Both the position numbers and the translations under genes were made by a program. The notes under the pieces were generated by a model. The model saw nothing but the letters and a program-made list of their open reading frames with translations. It was not told the DNA's origin and did not search any database. A stretch of DNA of 64,000 nt from Myceligenerans salitolerans (GTDB taxonomy: Bacteria; Actinomycetota; Actinomycetes; Actinomycetales; Cellulomonadaceae). The number at the start of each line of letters is the position of its first letter. Position 1 is the stretch's first letter. Positions 17,230 to 27,393 of this stretch are shown here, in pieces. The stretch covers positions 396,699 through 460,698 of the forward strand of contig NZ_JAFMPK010000047.1 of NCBI RefSeq assembly GCF_017349295.1, written 5' to 3'.

Positions 17230-18056
17230 TCGCTCATTCTCTCAGGGATCGAGTCGTTTCCGGGCCGTTGGTCCCCGGGGGCGGTGAGCACCCGGGGACG
17301 CGGCGCGGGGGCGTCCGCGGGGGCCGGTCCCGGCGGCTGCGGAGGCCGCAGGCCCGTGGCCTCGGTGACGACCGCCAGCACGGCCTCCACGGTCTGCTCC
17401 AGGTCCAGCTCGGAGGAGTCCAGGGTGACCACGCCGTCCGCGGCGACCACGAACTGCGAGACCGTGGAGTCGTCCCGGTCACGTCGCAGGACCTGGTCCC
17501 TCGTCGCCTCCACGGCCGAGGCGTCCGCGGCGCCGTGCACGTCGAGCGCGCGACGCCGCAGCCGGGCCTCCTCGCTCGCGGTGAGCAGGATGCGGACGTC
17601 CGCGTCGGGCGCCACCACGGTGGTGATGTCGCGGCCCTCGGCGAGGATCCCGCGCCCGTGCGAGAAGCCGCCGGCGCGTTCCGCGTCGATCGCCGCCCGC
17701 TGGCGGCGCTTCAGCTCGGCCCGGACGTCGAGGTTCGTCGCGACCCGGGAGACCGCCTCGGACACCGTCGTGGTCCGGATCTCGTCGGCGACGTCGTGTC
17801 CGTCCAGGGTGACGCCGGGCGCGCGCGGGTCCAGCCCCATCTCGAGCGGCATCGACGCCACGTCGGCGGCCACCGCCGCGAGGTCGGACAGGTCCGTCCC
17901 GCGTCGTGCGCACCACACCGTCGCCGCCCGGTACATGGCGCCGGTGTCCAGGTAGGCCAGGCCGAGGCGGGCCGCGACGGCCTTCGAGACGCTGGACTTT
18001 CCCGAACCGGAAGGCCCGTCGATCGCGATGACGACGGGGGTGCTCACAACGTTCAC
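17226..18056 (-). CDS. cmk: Cytidylate kinase
   Basis: A 276-residue (d)CMP kinase supplying CDP/dCDP. The P-loop G-P-S-G-S-G-K-S is at 14-21, followed by [12 protein letters not shown], the nucleotide-binding L-D-G-x-D-V, the [13 protein letters not shown] lid region, and R-D-R-D-D-S-T. The C-terminal 45 residues are Pro/Ala-rich and lie outside the usual domain. The start is GTG at 18056 or GTG at 18047; both fit. It is coupled to der by a 4-nt overlap and follows rluB after about 106 nt. Confidence 0.96.
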   Translation of the reverse strand: MNVVSTPVVIAIDGPSGSGKSSVSKAVAARLGLAYLDTGAMYRAATVWCARRGTDLSDLAAVAADVASMPLEMGLDPRAPGVTLDGHDVADEIRTTTVSEAVSRVATNLDVRAELKRRQRAAIDAERAGGFSHGRGILAEGRDITTVVAPDADVRILLTASEEARLRRRALDVHGAADASAVEATRDQVLRRDRDDSTVSQFVVAADGVVTLDSSELDLEQTVEAVLAVVTEATGLRPPQPPGPAPADAPAPRPRVLTAPGDQRPGNDSIPERMSE

Positions 18057-18162
18057 TGGGGTGTACTCCTCGTTCGGTCTGCCGATGCGGCAGGGGTCTG
18101 CCGTTCAGTCTGCCGGATCGCCACCGGACGGTCCGCGTGCCCGGCGGGGCGGTCGTCGTCGG

Positions 18163-19059
18163 TCACATCTCCACGTCGGACATGAGCTGCCCCAGTTCGA
18201 CCCGCCCCAGCACCCGTGTCCGCCCCGGCTTCAGGTCACCGAGCCGGATCGGGCCGATCCTGGTGCGCACCAACCGCGTGACGGGCCGCTCGACCGCGTC
18301 GAGCATCCGCCGCACGATCCGGTTGCGCCCCTCGTGCAGCACCACCTCGAGCAGCGTCGCATCCGTGACCTCCTGCAGCACCTTGACCGAGTCCATGCGC
18401 GCCACTCCGTCGTCGAGTTCGACGCCCCGTGTCAGGTCCTTGACGATCCGCGGGTAGACCGGACCGCCCTCGACCGTCACGACATAGGTCTTCGGGATCT
18501 CGTACCGGGGGTGGGACAATCGGTTCGCCAGCTCGCCGTCGTTCGTCAGCAGCAGCAGGCCCTCGCTGTCGGCGTCCAGGCGGCCGACGTGGAACAGGCG
18601 CTCCTCACGGTTCTTCACCAGCTCGGCGACCGTCGGGCGGCCCTGCGGGTCGTGCATCGTGGACACGACGCCGTGCGGCTTGTGCAGCGCGAGCGTCACC
18701 TTGTTCTGGTCGAGCTGCACACGCAGCCCGTCGACGTGGATCACGGCCGCGGCGGGGTCCACACGCACACCGAGTTCGGTCACGAGCACGCCGTCCACCT
18801 CCACGTGGCCGCGCTCGATCAGCTCCTCGCACGCGCGCCGGGAGCCGAAGCCCGCCTGCGCGAGCACCTTCTGCAGCCGGACGCCGTCGGCGACGTGCAC
18901 GTCACGTGGCGGCTCGGCGCTCGCGGGCCGACGGCGACCGGGGCGGGGCCGGTCCTGGCCACCGGGCCGGCGGCCCTGGCCACGGCCCTGGCCGGCGCGG
19001 TTGGCTGCGGCACGGTTCTCGTTGTTGCGGCGGCTCCCGCCGCGGCTGTGCTGGTTCAT
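18163..19059 (-). CDS. Pseudouridine synthase RluB/RsuA family
   Basis: A 298-residue rRNA pseudouridine synthase. A basic, Gly/Arg/Asn-rich N-terminal tail (1-55) precedes an S4 RNA-binding domain (about 58-108, V-R-L-Q-K-V-L-A-Q-A-G-F-G-S-R-R) and the catalytic domain with G-R-L-D-A-D-S-E-G-L-L-L-L-T-N-D-G, where Asp162 is the expected nucleophile. It most likely modifies 23S rRNA as in RluB. The ATG at 19059 begins M-N-Q-H-S-R-G-G; upstream codons lack conservation. It sits between scpB and cmk in the conserved operon. Confidence 0.94.
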   Translation of the reverse strand: MNQHSRGGSRRNNENRAAANRAGQGRGQGRRPGGQDRPRPGRRRPASAEPPRDVHVADGVRLQKVLAQAGFGSRRACEELIERGHVEVDGVLVTELGVRVDPAAAVIHVDGLRVQLDQNKVTLALHKPHGVVSTMHDPQGRPTVAELVKNREERLFHVGRLDADSEGLLLLTNDGELANRLSHPRYEIPKTYVVTVEGGPVYPRIVKDLTRGVELDDGVARMDSVKVLQEVTDATLLEVVLHEGRNRIVRRMLDAVERPVTRLVRTRIGPIRLGDLKPGRTRVLGRVELGQLMSDVEM

Positions 19060-19148
19060 CGTTCCTTCGGTGTCCGTGCTCGGTGACCGCTCCTGCTGAC
19101 CGGTCTCTGTTCGGCGGTGGTGCCCGGCCGGCACTCCCGTGGTGTCGC

Positions 19149-19832
19149 TCAGTCCAGTCCTTCGAGCGTCTCCAGGTCGGGAAGGTGCGGGGCGAGCGGC
19201 GGCAGTTCGTCGAGCGAGTCGTAGCCCATCCGCTCCAGGAAGTATCCCGTAGTTCCGAACAGGACCGCACCCGTGGCCGGGTCCTGCTCGATCTCGGCGA
19301 TGAGCCCGCGGGTGAGCAGCGTCCGCACGACGCCGTCGACGTTCACCCCGCGCACGGCGCTGACCTGGCCGCGTGTGACGGGCTGCCGGTAGGCGATCAC
19401 GGCGAGCGTCTCGAGTGCGGCCTGGCTCAGCTTGGCGGTCTGCCCGTCCAGCACGAACCGGCCCACGACGTCGCCGTGCGCGGTCGAGGAGTAGATCCGC
19501 CAGCCCTCGGCGCCGCGTCGCAGCTCGAACCCGCGGGGTCGTCCCCCGAGTTCGCCGCGGTACTCGTCGGAGATCTCCTCCAGGAGATCGCGCACCTCGC
19601 CCGCGGGCATGCCCAGCGCCGCGGCGAGCCGCTCCTCCGGCACGGGAGCGTCCGCGACCATGAGCACGGCCTCCAACGCGGCGCGCGCGCCGCCGGGGAG
19701 GTCCTCGACGTCGACGAGCGGCAGCTCGTCCTGGGCGTCGGCGGCGGGCCCGTGACCCACCGGGGCGGGCCAGCCGTCCCCGTCCGTGCCGGGACCGGCC
19801 GGGGCCACGTCCGTGTGCTGTGTCTCGGTCAC
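19149..19832 (-). CDS. scpB: Segregation and condensation protein ScpB
   Basis: A 227-residue SMC-complex subunit. After an acidic, flexible N-terminus (about 45 residues) come two winged helices. Diagnostic motifs include A-L-E-A-V-L-M-V-A-D, G-W-R-I-Y-S-S, L-S-Q-A-A-L-E-T-L-A-V-I-A-Y-R-Q-P-V-T-R and the R-G-V-N-V-D-G-V-V-R-T-L-L stretch, then F-G-T-T-G-Y-F-L-E. It bridges SMC heads with ScpA in chromosome condensation. The gene starts immediately after the scpA stop, so the pair is cotranslated. Confidence 0.96.
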   Translation of the reverse strand: MTETQHTDVAPAGPGTDGDGWPAPVGHGPAADAQDELPLVDVEDLPGGARAALEAVLMVADAPVPEERLAAALGMPAGEVRDLLEEISDEYRGELGGRPRGFELRRGAEGWRIYSSTAHGDVVGRFVLDGQTAKLSQAALETLAVIAYRQPVTRGQVSAVRGVNVDGVVRTLLTRGLIAEIEQDPATGAVLFGTTGYFLERMGYDSLDELPPLAPHLPDLETLEGLD

Positions 19833-20885
19833 TTACTTCTCCTCCTCCGGCACGGCTGCCGGGACCGGGCCCTCCGGCTCGACCGGTGCGTCACCGCCGG
19901 ACGGACCCGGGGTGTCCGGTGGCGGGTCGTCCTCGTCGAATTCGCTGGGGCCGGCATCGGGGTCGAGATACTTCGCGCCGTCGCCCGGGCCCGCCGCCCA
20001 CCGGACGGTCAGCTCACCGAGCGACGTCACCTGCTCGAAACTGACCAGCCTGTCCCGGAACAGCTCCAGCAGGGCGAGGAACCGCGCCACGACCACCATG
20101 CGCTCCACGCCCGCGGTGAGCGCGCGGAACGTCACGACGTGCTCGGCCCGCAGCCGTCGCACGATCGTGCCCGCCTCCTCGCGCACGCTGACCGCGGGTG
20201 CGTGCAGGTGGGTCAGCGACACCTCGGGCGGCGGCTTCGGCTGCAGCGCCTTCGCGGCCAGGGTGGCGAGGCCCGGCCCGTCCACGGTCCACACCAGTTC
20301 CGGCAGCAGCGCCGTGAGGTGGGGTTCCAAGGGCGCCAGCCGCGGCACGCGGCGCCCCGCCGTCGCCATCCGCTCGGCGAGCAGGGCGGAGATCTCCTTG
20401 TAGGCGCGGTACTGCAGCAGCCGGGCGAACAGCAGGTCGCGGGCCTCCAGCAGCTCCAGGTCCTCGAGGTCCTCCTCGATCACGCCGGGAAGGAGCCGGG
20501 CGGCCTTGATGTCGAGCAGCGTGGCCGCCACGACGAGGAACTCCGATGCCACCCCCAGGTCCCACGAGGGGTGGTCGTCCCCGCGGTCGGCGGCCTCGCG
20601 CGCCGCCTCCTCCGCGGCGCGGATGTGTGCCACGAACTCGTCGGTGACCGCCGCGAGCGCCACCTCGGTGACGTCCATCTCGCGCTTGGTGATGAGGCTC
20701 AGCAGCAGGTCGAACGGGCCGGTGAAGTTGTCGAGGTGGACCTCGAAGCCGCCGGCGGTGCGTTTCGGCGCCGGGCCGGCGTCCTGCGCACCGGCCGCCC
20801 CGGGTACGGCGTCGTCGCTGGAGGCCGGACCGCCGTCGGACAGGATGTCGCCCGGTGCCTCCAGGACCTCAGGCGGCGTGGCCAC
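19833..20885 (-). CDS. scpA: Segregation and condensation protein ScpA
   Basis: A 350-residue kleisin subunit of the SMC-ScpAB complex. The N-terminal region with F-E-V-H-L-D-N-F-T-G-P-F-D-L-L-L-S-L-I is the classic ScpA opening, at about 46-65. A helical middle follows (S-E-F-L-V-V-A-A-T-L-L-D-I-K-A-A-R-L-L) and then the C-terminal winged helix (L-A-L-L-E-L-F-R-D-R-L-V-S-F-E-Q). Acidic Pro-rich tails at both ends are typical of actinobacteria. The GTG start lies inside the 3' end of the parA gene, a 17-nt overlap, so translation is probably coupled. Confidence 0.95.
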   Translation of the reverse strand: MATPPEVLEAPGDILSDGGPASSDDAVPGAAGAQDAGPAPKRTAGGFEVHLDNFTGPFDLLLSLITKREMDVTEVALAAVTDEFVAHIRAAEEAAREAADRGDDHPSWDLGVASEFLVVAATLLDIKAARLLPGVIEEDLEDLELLEARDLLFARLLQYRAYKEISALLAERMATAGRRVPRLAPLEPHLTALLPELVWTVDGPGLATLAAKALQPKPPPEVSLTHLHAPAVSVREEAGTIVRRLRAEHVVTFRALTAGVERMVVVARFLALLELFRDRLVSFEQVTSLGELTVRWAAGPGDGAKYLDPDAGPSEFDEDDPPPDTPGPSGGDAPVEPEGPVPAAVPEEEK

Positions 20886-21813
20886 GGGCCACGAGCTCCC
20901 GGGCGAGCTGGCGGTAGGCGGACGCGCCGGGGTGACCGGGCGCGTAGGCGGTGATCGGCTCGGCGGCCACGGTGGCGTCCGGGAACTTGACGGTGCGCCC
21001 GATCACGGAGTGCAGCAGCGTGTCGCCGAAGGCCTCGTGCACCCGGGCCACGACCTCTCGGGAGTGGAGGGTGCGCGAGTCGTACATGGTGGGAAGGATA
21101 CCGTCGATCTCCAGGGCCGGGTTCAGCCGGTCGCGCACCTTCTCGATGGTCTCGACCAGCAGCGCGACGCCGCGCAGCGCGAAGAACTCGCACTCCAGCG
21201 GGATGAGCACACCGTGGGCGGCGGTCAGCGCGTTGACCGTGAGCAACCCCAGGGAGGGCTGGCAGTCGATGAGGATGACGTCGTAGTCGTCGACGATCGG
21301 GCGCAGTGCCCGCGACAGGACCGACTCGCGCGCGACCTCGCCCACGAGCTGGACCTCGGCCGCGGACAGGTCGATGTTCGCCGGAAGCACGTCGAGCCCT
21401 TCGATGCCCGACTCGATCAGGGCGTCCTCGACGCGTACGCCGCGCTCCATGAGCACGTTGTAGATGGTGATGTCGAGCTCGTGCGGGTTGACGCCGATGC
21501 CCACCGACGCCGCCCCCTGCGGGTCGAAGTCCACCAGCAGCACCTTGCGGCCGTGCTCCGCGAGGCAGGCGCCCAGGTTGATCGTCGTGGTCGTCTTGCC
21601 GACGCCGCCCTTCTGGTTGCACATCGCGATGATCCGGGCGGGTCCGTGGCTGGTCAGCGGGGGCGGCTCCGGAAGGTCCGGCATCACCCGGCCCACCACG
21701 TCCCGGGGGACGTCCGGCCCCGGCTGCTCACCGGGCGTCGGGCCGACGTCGACCAGCGTGTCCGTCATCTCGCCCGCTCCCTCCGTGCTGGGTGCCTCGC
21801 TCACGCCCGTCAC
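20869..21813 (-). CDS. ParA family ATPase (Soj-like, scpAB-linked)
   Basis: A 314-residue deviant Walker-A ATPase. After a disordered Pro/Glu-rich N-terminus, K-G-G-V-G-K-T-T lies at 68-75, then V-D-F-D-P-Q-G-A-A-S (motif A') and D-V-I-L-I-D-C-Q-P-S-L-G-L-L (Walker B). No parB follows, and the genes downstream are scpA-scpB. This is therefore the second, operon-linked ParA of actinobacteria rather than the oriC-proximal partition ATPase. A role in chromosome positioning with SMC is an inference from context. It starts with GTG. Confidence 0.93.
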   Translation of the reverse strand: MTGVSEAPSTEGAGEMTDTLVDVGPTPGEQPGPDVPRDVVGRVMPDLPEPPPLTSHGPARIIAMCNQKGGVGKTTTTINLGACLAEHGRKVLLVDFDPQGAASVGIGVNPHELDITIYNVLMERGVRVEDALIESGIEGLDVLPANIDLSAAEVQLVGEVARESVLSRALRPIVDDYDVILIDCQPSLGLLTVNALTAAHGVLIPLECEFFALRGVALLVETIEKVRDRLNPALEIDGILPTMYDSRTLHSREVVARVHEAFGDTLLHSVIGRTVKFPDATVAAEPITAYAPGHPGASAYRQLARELVARGHAA

Positions 21814-21920
21814 GCTATACCAGCCTCATGCCCGGAACTCGCCGAAACCCCGGCGTGGCCGAGATTCCCCGCCGTTCCTCCGGAGCCGGCGCTCGGGCGG
21901 TGCGGTGGAGGCGTCACCGT

Positions 21921-22862
21921 TCAGCGGGCGCGCGGGTGGGCGGCCGCGTAGACCTCGCGGAGGGCGTCCGGGGTGACCATGGTGTAGATCTGCGTGGTGG
22001 TCACCGACGCGTGGCCGAGGAGTTCCTGCACCACTCGCACGTCGGCTCCGCCGGCCAGCAGGTGCGTCGCGAACGAGTGCCGCAGCGTGTGCGGGGACAC
22101 CCCGTTCAGCCCGGCGCGGGTGGCCGCGGCCTGGAGAGCCGCCCAGGCCGACTGCCGCGACATCCGTGCGCCGCGCGTGTTGAGGAACAGGGCGGGCGTG
22201 CCGCGCTGGCGGGCCGCCGACGCCAGCTCGGGCCGGGCCCGCACCAGGTAGGCCTCGAGCGCGTCGCGCGCGTACGACCCCACGGGCACCACGCGCTCCT
22301 TGTCGCCCTTGCCGCGCAGGCGCACCACGGGTGCCTCACCGACGTCGTCCACGTCCAGGCCGACGATCTCCGAGATCCGCCCGCCCGTCGCGTACAGCAG
22401 CTCCAGGAGCGCGCGGTCGCGCAGCGGGGCCGGCCCGTCACCGACGCCGGCGGCGTCGAGCAGGCGTGCCACGTCGTCCACGCTCAGGGCGTGCGGCAGG
22501 CGGCGCATCCGCGTGGGCGCGTGCACCTGCGTCGTCGGGTCGCCGCCGGCCAGGCCTTCGGCGTGCGCGAACCGGTGCCAGCCGCGCACGGCGGCCAGCG
22601 CCCGCGCCGTGGACGACGCCGACAGCGCGGCCCCGCCGTCGGTCCCCCGGCGGATCGCCTCGACGTGGGCCAGCACGTCCTCCTCCGTGATCTCCCCGAT
22701 CCGGGTGCGGCCGAGCGCGTTCAGATGAGCGGCGTAACGCGCCAGGTCGCGGGCATAGGCGGCGACGGTGTTGGCGGACAGGCCCCGCTCGACCCGCAGG
22801 TGGGCGAGGTAGTCGCGGAGCGAGTCGCCGAGCGAACCGCCGACCTCCGTCAGGCTTGGCAC
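21921..22862 (-). CDS. xerD: Tyrosine recombinase XerD
   Basis: A 313-residue site-specific recombinase that would resolve chromosome dimers at dif with XerC. The N-terminal SAM-like core-binding domain ([16 protein letters not shown]) precedes the catalytic domain with R162 (G-G-R-I-S-E), K185, the H258-x-x-R261 box ([10 protein letters not shown]), H284 (L-G-H-A-S-V-T-T-T) and nucleophile Tyr293. All six catalytic residues are present. The GTG start is used because no in-frame ATG precedes the conserved region. It is the promoter-proximal gene of the parA-scpAB-rluB-cmk-der operon. Confidence 0.95.
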   Translation of the reverse strand: MPSLTEVGGSLGDSLRDYLAHLRVERGLSANTVAAYARDLARYAAHLNALGRTRIGEITEEDVLAHVEAIRRGTDGGAALSASSTARALAAVRGWHRFAHAEGLAGGDPTTQVHAPTRMRRLPHALSVDDVARLLDAAGVGDGPAPLRDRALLELLYATGGRISEIVGLDVDDVGEAPVVRLRGKGDKERVVPVGSYARDALEAYLVRARPELASAARQRGTPALFLNTRGARMSRQSAWAALQAAATRAGLNGVSPHTLRHSFATHLLAGGADVRVVQELLGHASVTTTQIYTMVTPDALREVYAAAHPRAR

Positions 22863-22922
22863 GCGCTCATCATGCCTCCGTCCACCGCGCCGGCCACCAC
22901 GGCGCGCCGTGAGGTGAGCCGA

Positions 22923-23798
22923 TCACGACGGGTTGATGTTGAACAGCTCCGCACGACTGCGGATGACCTGGGCCCGGGCGAGGCGAGGCTTGTCGGAACC
23001 GTCACGGATGACCCCGCCTGCGGCCTCGAACTCGGCGAGGAAGTCGACCGCCCAGGCGACGTCGGCCGGCGACGGGCTGAAGCACTCGTTGATCACGGCG
23101 GGCTGCTCGAGGTCGAGGCAGAGCTTGCCCGTCATGCCGAGCACGACGGCGTCGGCGGACTGCTCGCGCAGCAGGGCGTGCGCCGAGCCGACGGTCGGGC
23201 CGTCCACCGGCCCGGGCAGTCCACCGATCCGGCTGGCCAGCACGAGGCGGGTACGCGGGTACGCCATGGCGATCGGCTCGTTCGCGGCACCCGTGTCGCG
23301 CCGGTAGTCGCCCGAACCGAACGCCAACCGGAACGTGCCACGCGCACGGGCGATGTTCACGGCCTCCTCGATACCGAGGGCGGACTCCACGAGCGGGATC
23401 ACGGGGACCTCTCCGCCGAGGCGCTGGGCGGTGTCGATGACGTCGTCGGCCGACTCCGTCTTGGCGAGCATGACACCCGCGAGCCCCTGCACGTCACGGA
23501 GCTGGGCGACGTCGTCCGCCCAGGCGGGTGACGTGCGGTCGTTGATCCGCACCCAGCCGGTACCGCCGCCGCGCAGCCACTCGATGACGCGGGTGCGCGC
23601 CTCGTCCTTCAGGCTGTCGTCGATGGCGTCCTCACAGTCCAGCAGGATCTGGTCGGCACGGGAGAGCTGGGCGTCGTCGAACGCGTCGGTCCGCATCGCC
23701 GAGAGAAGCAGCCACGAACGCGCGTAGTCGGGTGCGACGCGGGTCTTCTCGCGGGCGGCACGGCGGGCGGTGAGGTCTGTGGAGTCGGTCACGGTCAC
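22923..23798 (-). CDS. HpcH/HpaI aldolase / CitE-like lyase
   Basis: A 291-residue TIM-barrel protein of the citrate lyase beta-subunit-like family. It shows L-L-D-C-E-D-A-I-D (metal and CoA region), V-R-I-N-D-R-T-S-P (Arg contact), V-I-P-L-V-E-S-A-L-G-I (metal-binding Glu) and F-G-S-G-D-Y-R-R-D. No citrate lyase alpha/gamma genes are nearby, so it is a stand-alone CitE-like enzyme, such as a malyl- or methylmalyl-CoA lyase type; the substrate is undetermined. GTG start. It lies between xerD and ctaB, in the same direction but with larger gaps. Confidence 0.85.
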   Translation of the reverse strand: MTVTDSTDLTARRAAREKTRVAPDYARSWLLLSAMRTDAFDDAQLSRADQILLDCEDAIDDSLKDEARTRVIEWLRGGGTGWVRINDRTSPAWADDVAQLRDVQGLAGVMLAKTESADDVIDTAQRLGGEVPVIPLVESALGIEEAVNIARARGTFRLAFGSGDYRRDTGAANEPIAMAYPRTRLVLASRIGGLPGPVDGPTVGSAHALLREQSADAVVLGMTGKLCLDLEQPAVINECFSPSPADVAWAVDFLAEFEAAGGVIRDGSDKPRLARAQVIRSRAELFNINPS

Positions 23799-23906
23799 AG
23801 GGTCGATGCTATGCCCGACGACCTCGGGCGCACGGACGCCGTCGGCGACAAGACTTCACCCTGCGGGTTGTCGGCCGGCTCCTCCGCGGCGGACCGGCAG
23901 CGCACC

Positions 23907-24935
23907 TCAGAACGGCAGGAAGACGTCCACCGCGACCGCGAGGAACAGTACCGACAGATAGGTGATCGACGCGTGGAACACCTTCATCGCCCCGAGCCGC
24001 TTGCCCGTGGCGCCCTGCTTCGCCCGGCGCAGCATCAGGATCGTGGACGCCAGGAACCAGGCTCCCAGCCCCCCTGCCACAGCGGTGTAGACCCAGGTCA
24101 TGCCCGCCAGCGGCACCAGCACGAGCGAGCAGGCGATCATCGCGAGGGCGTAGCCGACCATCTCGGCCGCGACCCGGCGATCGTCCGACACCACGGGCAG
24201 CATCGGCACGTCGGCCGCCGCGTAGTCCCGCTTGAACTTGATCGACAGCGGCCAGTAGTGCGGCGGCGTCCAGAAGAAGATGACACCGAACAGCGCGAGC
24301 GCCGACCAGCTCAGGCCGCCGGTCACCGACGCCCAGCCGATGAACACGGGCATGCAGCCCGCGATGCCGCCCCACACGATGTTCTGCGGCGTGCGCCGCT
24401 TGAGGATCATCGTGTAGCCGACCACGTAGATCGCGATCGCCGCGGCCGTCAGCCACATCGCCGCCAGATTGACCACCAGCGCGAACCAGGCCAGGGACAC
24501 GCCGCACAGGACCCACGAGAAGACCAGGCCCGCGCGCGGCGAGATCTCACCCGTCGCGAGCGGCCGCCGCCTGGTCCGGTTCATCAGCTTGTCGATGTCC
24601 CGGTCGAGATACATGTTGAACGCGTTCGCGCTCCCCGCCGCGAGCGCCCCGCCGACCAGCGTGGCCAGCATCAGGCCGACCGAGGGCCAGCCGCGCTCCG
24701 CAAGGATCATGGTGGGAACGGTCGTGACCAGCAGCAGCTCGATCACGCGGGGTTTGGTCAGCGCGACGTACGCGCCCACCCGCCGCCGGACCCGGCCGCC
24801 CGCGCGCCGGTCGTAGTTGGCGAGCCCCTCCCGCACGTCGCCGGACTCCTCGACCGCCGGGACGGGCCCCGGCGCCGGTGTCCCGGCCGTGGCGGCAGAC
24901 GCACTGTCCATGGACGACGGCGATGCTGTGCTCAC
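23907..24935 (-). CDS. ctaB: Protoheme IX farnesyltransferase (heme O synthase)
   Basis: A UbiA-superfamily membrane enzyme that adds a farnesyl group to heme b, giving heme O for cytochrome oxidase. The first aspartate motif is in [18 protein letters not shown] and the second in [14 protein letters not shown]. Between them are T-P-P-H-Y-W-P-L and about nine membrane segments. The opening [14 protein letters not shown] is canonical. I used GTG at 24935 (342 residues); ATG at 24911 is an alternative that removes 8 residues of a variable tail. It is divergent from tkt, the usual actinobacterial arrangement. Confidence 0.95.
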   Translation of the reverse strand: MSTASPSSMDSASAATAGTPAPGPVPAVEESGDVREGLANYDRRAGGRVRRRVGAYVALTKPRVIELLLVTTVPTMILAERGWPSVGLMLATLVGGALAAGSANAFNMYLDRDIDKLMNRTRRRPLATGEISPRAGLVFSWVLCGVSLAWFALVVNLAAMWLTAAAIAIYVVGYTMILKRRTPQNIVWGGIAGCMPVFIGWASVTGGLSWSALALFGVIFFWTPPHYWPLSIKFKRDYAAADVPMLPVVSDDRRVAAEMVGYALAMIACSLVLVPLAGMTWVYTAVAGGLGAWFLASTILMLRRAKQGATGKRLGAMKVFHASITYLSVLFLAVAVDVFLPF

Positions 24936-25234
24936 GAGATGGACGTTCCGTTCGGCGGTGCGGACAAGGCCTGCCCATGGTACGCCGCCCACCCGACCGG
25001 TCGCCTCCTCGCGAGGGAGGCACGAATGTGACGTTCGCGACGAGCCGCCACGGCTCGTTCCGCCCGCCCGCCGGAGCCCGCACGGCAGGCGGGCGTACAC
25101 GGAGCGGACAGCTCGACGCGAGTGTCTGGGTGCGGTTATAGGGTGAGTTCGGTATCCACGGCGGCCGCCCGAAGCCGCCGCCGCACGTACGACCCGCGCG
25201 GCTGCCTGCGCCGGCGGTGAGAAGAGGATTCGAG
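24936..25234. promoter_or_regulatory. Divergent ctaB / tkt intergenic region
   Basis: About 300 bases separate the divergent ctaB and tkt genes and must hold both promoters. Towards tkt a TATAGG at 25137-25142 could serve as a -10 element, with a weak TCGACG-like -35 about 18 bp upstream. GAGAAGAGGA directly before the tkt ATG supplies the ribosome site. I see no coding potential here. The promoter call is tentative. Confidence 0.35.
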
Positions 25235-27343
25235 ATGACGTTCGACCCCACCCTGTCCCCGCTCGACTGGTCCGAGCTCGACCAGCGCGCGGTGACGTCG
25301 ATCAAGGCGCTCGCGGCCGATGCCGTGGAGAAGGTCGGCAACGGGCACCCCGGCACCGCGATCTCCCTGGCTCCCGCCGCCTACCTCCTGTTCCAGAAGG
25401 CGATGCGCCACGACCCGGCCGACCCGGAGTGGGTGGGCCGTGACCGGTTCGTGCTGAGCGCCGGGCATTCCTCCCTGACGATCTATCTCCAGCTCTTTCT
25501 CGCGGGCTACGGCCTGGAGATGGAGGACCTCGCCGCGCTGCGCACGTGGGGCTCCAAGACGCCGGGCCACCCCGAGTACCGCCACACCGCGGGTGTCGAG
25601 ATCACGACCGGCCCGCTGGGCCAGGGGCTGGCGTCGGCCGTGGGCATGGCGTTCGCCGCCCGCCGCGAGCGGGGGCTGCTCGACCCGGACGCCGCGCCCG
25701 GCACGTCCCCGTTCGACCACCACGTGTATGTCATCGCGTCCGACGGCGACCTCCAGGAGGGCGTCACCAGCGAGGCGTCGTCGCTCGCGGGGCACCAGCA
25801 GCTCGGCAACCTCGTGCTGATCTGGGACGACAACCGGATCTCGATCGAGGACAACACCGACATCGCGTTCACCGAGGACGTCCTGGCCCGCTACGCCGCG
25901 TACGGCTGGCACACGCAGAGGGTGGACTGGACGTCGGGCGGCACCGGGTACGCCGAGGACGTCGAGGGCCTCGCGGCCGCGATCGAGGCCGCCAAGGCGG
26001 AGACCGGCAAGCCGTCGATCATCGCGCTGCGCACCATCATCGGCTGGCCGTCCCCCGGCAAGCAGAACACCGGCGGGATCCACGGCTCGAAGCTCGGTGG
26101 CGAGGAGCTGGCGGGCCTGAAGCGTGAGCTCGGTCTCGACCCGGAGGCCTCGTTCCACATCGACGACGACGTCCTGGCGTACACCCGCGCCGTCGCGGAC
26201 CGCCAGGCGGCGGAGCGCACCGCGTGGGAGGAGGCCTACGCGTCCTGGCGTACGGAGAACCCCGAGCGCGCCGCGCTGCTGGACCGCCTCACGAGGCACG
26301 AGCTCCCCGAGGGCTGGACCGACGCGCTGCCGGAGTTCGCGGCCGACACGGACAAGGGCATGGCCACCCGCGCCGCGTCCGGCAAGGTGCTCACCGCTCT
26401 CAAGGACGTGCTGCCGGAGCTGTGGGGCGGTTCCGCCGACCTCGCGGGCTCGAACAACACGACGATGGACGGCGAACCGTCGTTCGTCCCGGCCGAGCAC
26501 GCGACGAAGAAGTTCCCGGGCACCCCCTACGGGCGCACGCTGCACTTCGGCATCCGCGAGCACGGCATGGGCGCGATCCTCAACGGCATCGTGCTGCACG
26601 GCCTGACCCGCCCCTACGGCGGCACGTTCCTGCAGTTCGCGGACTACATGCGGGCGGCGGTGCGGCTCTCGGCCCTGATGGAGATCCCGACGACGTTCGT
26701 GTGGACGCACGACTCGATCGGCCTCGGCGAGGACGGCCCCACGCACCAGCCCGTCGAGCACCTGGCGGCCCTGCGCGCCATCCCGAACCTCGACGTCGTG
26801 CGGCCGGCCGACGCCAACGAGACCGCCTGGGCGTGGCGCGGGATCCTCGAGAACAGGCAGAACCCGGCCGGCATCGTGCTCACCCGTCAGAACGTGCCGA
26901 CGTTCCCGCGCGGCGCCGACGGCTTCGCAGGCGCCGAGGGCACCCTGCGGGGCGGCTACACCCTGCTGGACACCGAGGGCACGCCCGACGTGATCCTCAT
27001 CGGTACCGGCTCCGAGGTGCAGCTCGCCGTGCAGGCCCGCGAGACCCTCGCCGCGGACGGCGTGCGGGCCCGCGTCGTGTCGATGCCGTCGGTGGAGTGG
27101 TTCGCCAGGCAGGACGAGTCGTACCGCGAGCAGGTGCTCCCGGCCGGCGTCCGGGCGCGCGTGTCGGTCGAGGCCGGTGTCGCGCAGGGCTGGCGCGAGC
27201 TCGTGGGCGACGCCGGCCGCAGCGTCTCGCTGGAGCACTACGGCGCCTCGGCGGACTACAAGACGCTCTTCACGGAGTACGGCATCACGGCCGAGGCCGT
27301 GGCGCAGGCCGCGAAGGACTCGATCGCCGCGGCCGGGGCCTGA
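25235..27343 (+). CDS. tkt: Transketolase
   Basis: A 702-residue thiamine diphosphate enzyme exchanging two-carbon units between pentose and hexose phosphates. The N-terminal half has [14 protein letters not shown] and the ThDP motif [13 protein letters not shown] ... W-D-D-N-R-I. The Pyr domain has [18 protein letters not shown] and [18 protein letters not shown]. Full family length. The ATG at 25235 is preceded by GAAGAGGA. It is the first gene of the tkt-tal-zwf-opcA-pgl pentose phosphate cluster. Confidence 0.98.
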   Translation: MTFDPTLSPLDWSELDQRAVTSIKALAADAVEKVGNGHPGTAISLAPAAYLLFQKAMRHDPADPEWVGRDRFVLSAGHSSLTIYLQLFLAGYGLEMEDLAALRTWGSKTPGHPEYRHTAGVEITTGPLGQGLASAVGMAFAARRERGLLDPDAAPGTSPFDHHVYVIASDGDLQEGVTSEASSLAGHQQLGNLVLIWDDNRISIEDNTDIAFTEDVLARYAAYGWHTQRVDWTSGGTGYAEDVEGLAAAIEAAKAETGKPSIIALRTIIGWPSPGKQNTGGIHGSKLGGEELAGLKRELGLDPEASFHIDDDVLAYTRAVADRQAAERTAWEEAYASWRTENPERAALLDRLTRHELPEGWTDALPEFAADTDKGMATRAASGKVLTALKDVLPELWGGSADLAGSNNTTMDGEPSFVPAEHATKKFPGTPYGRTLHFGIREHGMGAILNGIVLHGLTRPYGGTFLQFADYMRAAVRLSALMEIPTTFVWTHDSIGLGEDGPTHQPVEHLAALRAIPNLDVVRPADANETAWAWRGILENRQNPAGIVLTRQNVPTFPRGADGFAGAEGTLRGGYTLLDTEGTPDVILIGTGSEVQLAVQARETLAADGVRARVVSMPSVEWFARQDESYREQVLPAGVRARVSVEAGVAQGWRELVGDAGRSVSLEHYGASADYKTLFTEYGITAEAVAQAAKDSIAAAGA

Positions 27344-27393
27344 GGCGCCCGGTCGCCGGGCACCCGAGCGCACATACGAGAGAGGAGCACGGC

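Noticed and set aside
20869-21813. Chromosomal ParA of the oriC partition system
   Set aside because: No parB, gidB, rnpA or rpmH nearby; the neighbours are scpA and scpB, so it is the second, SMC-linked ParA.
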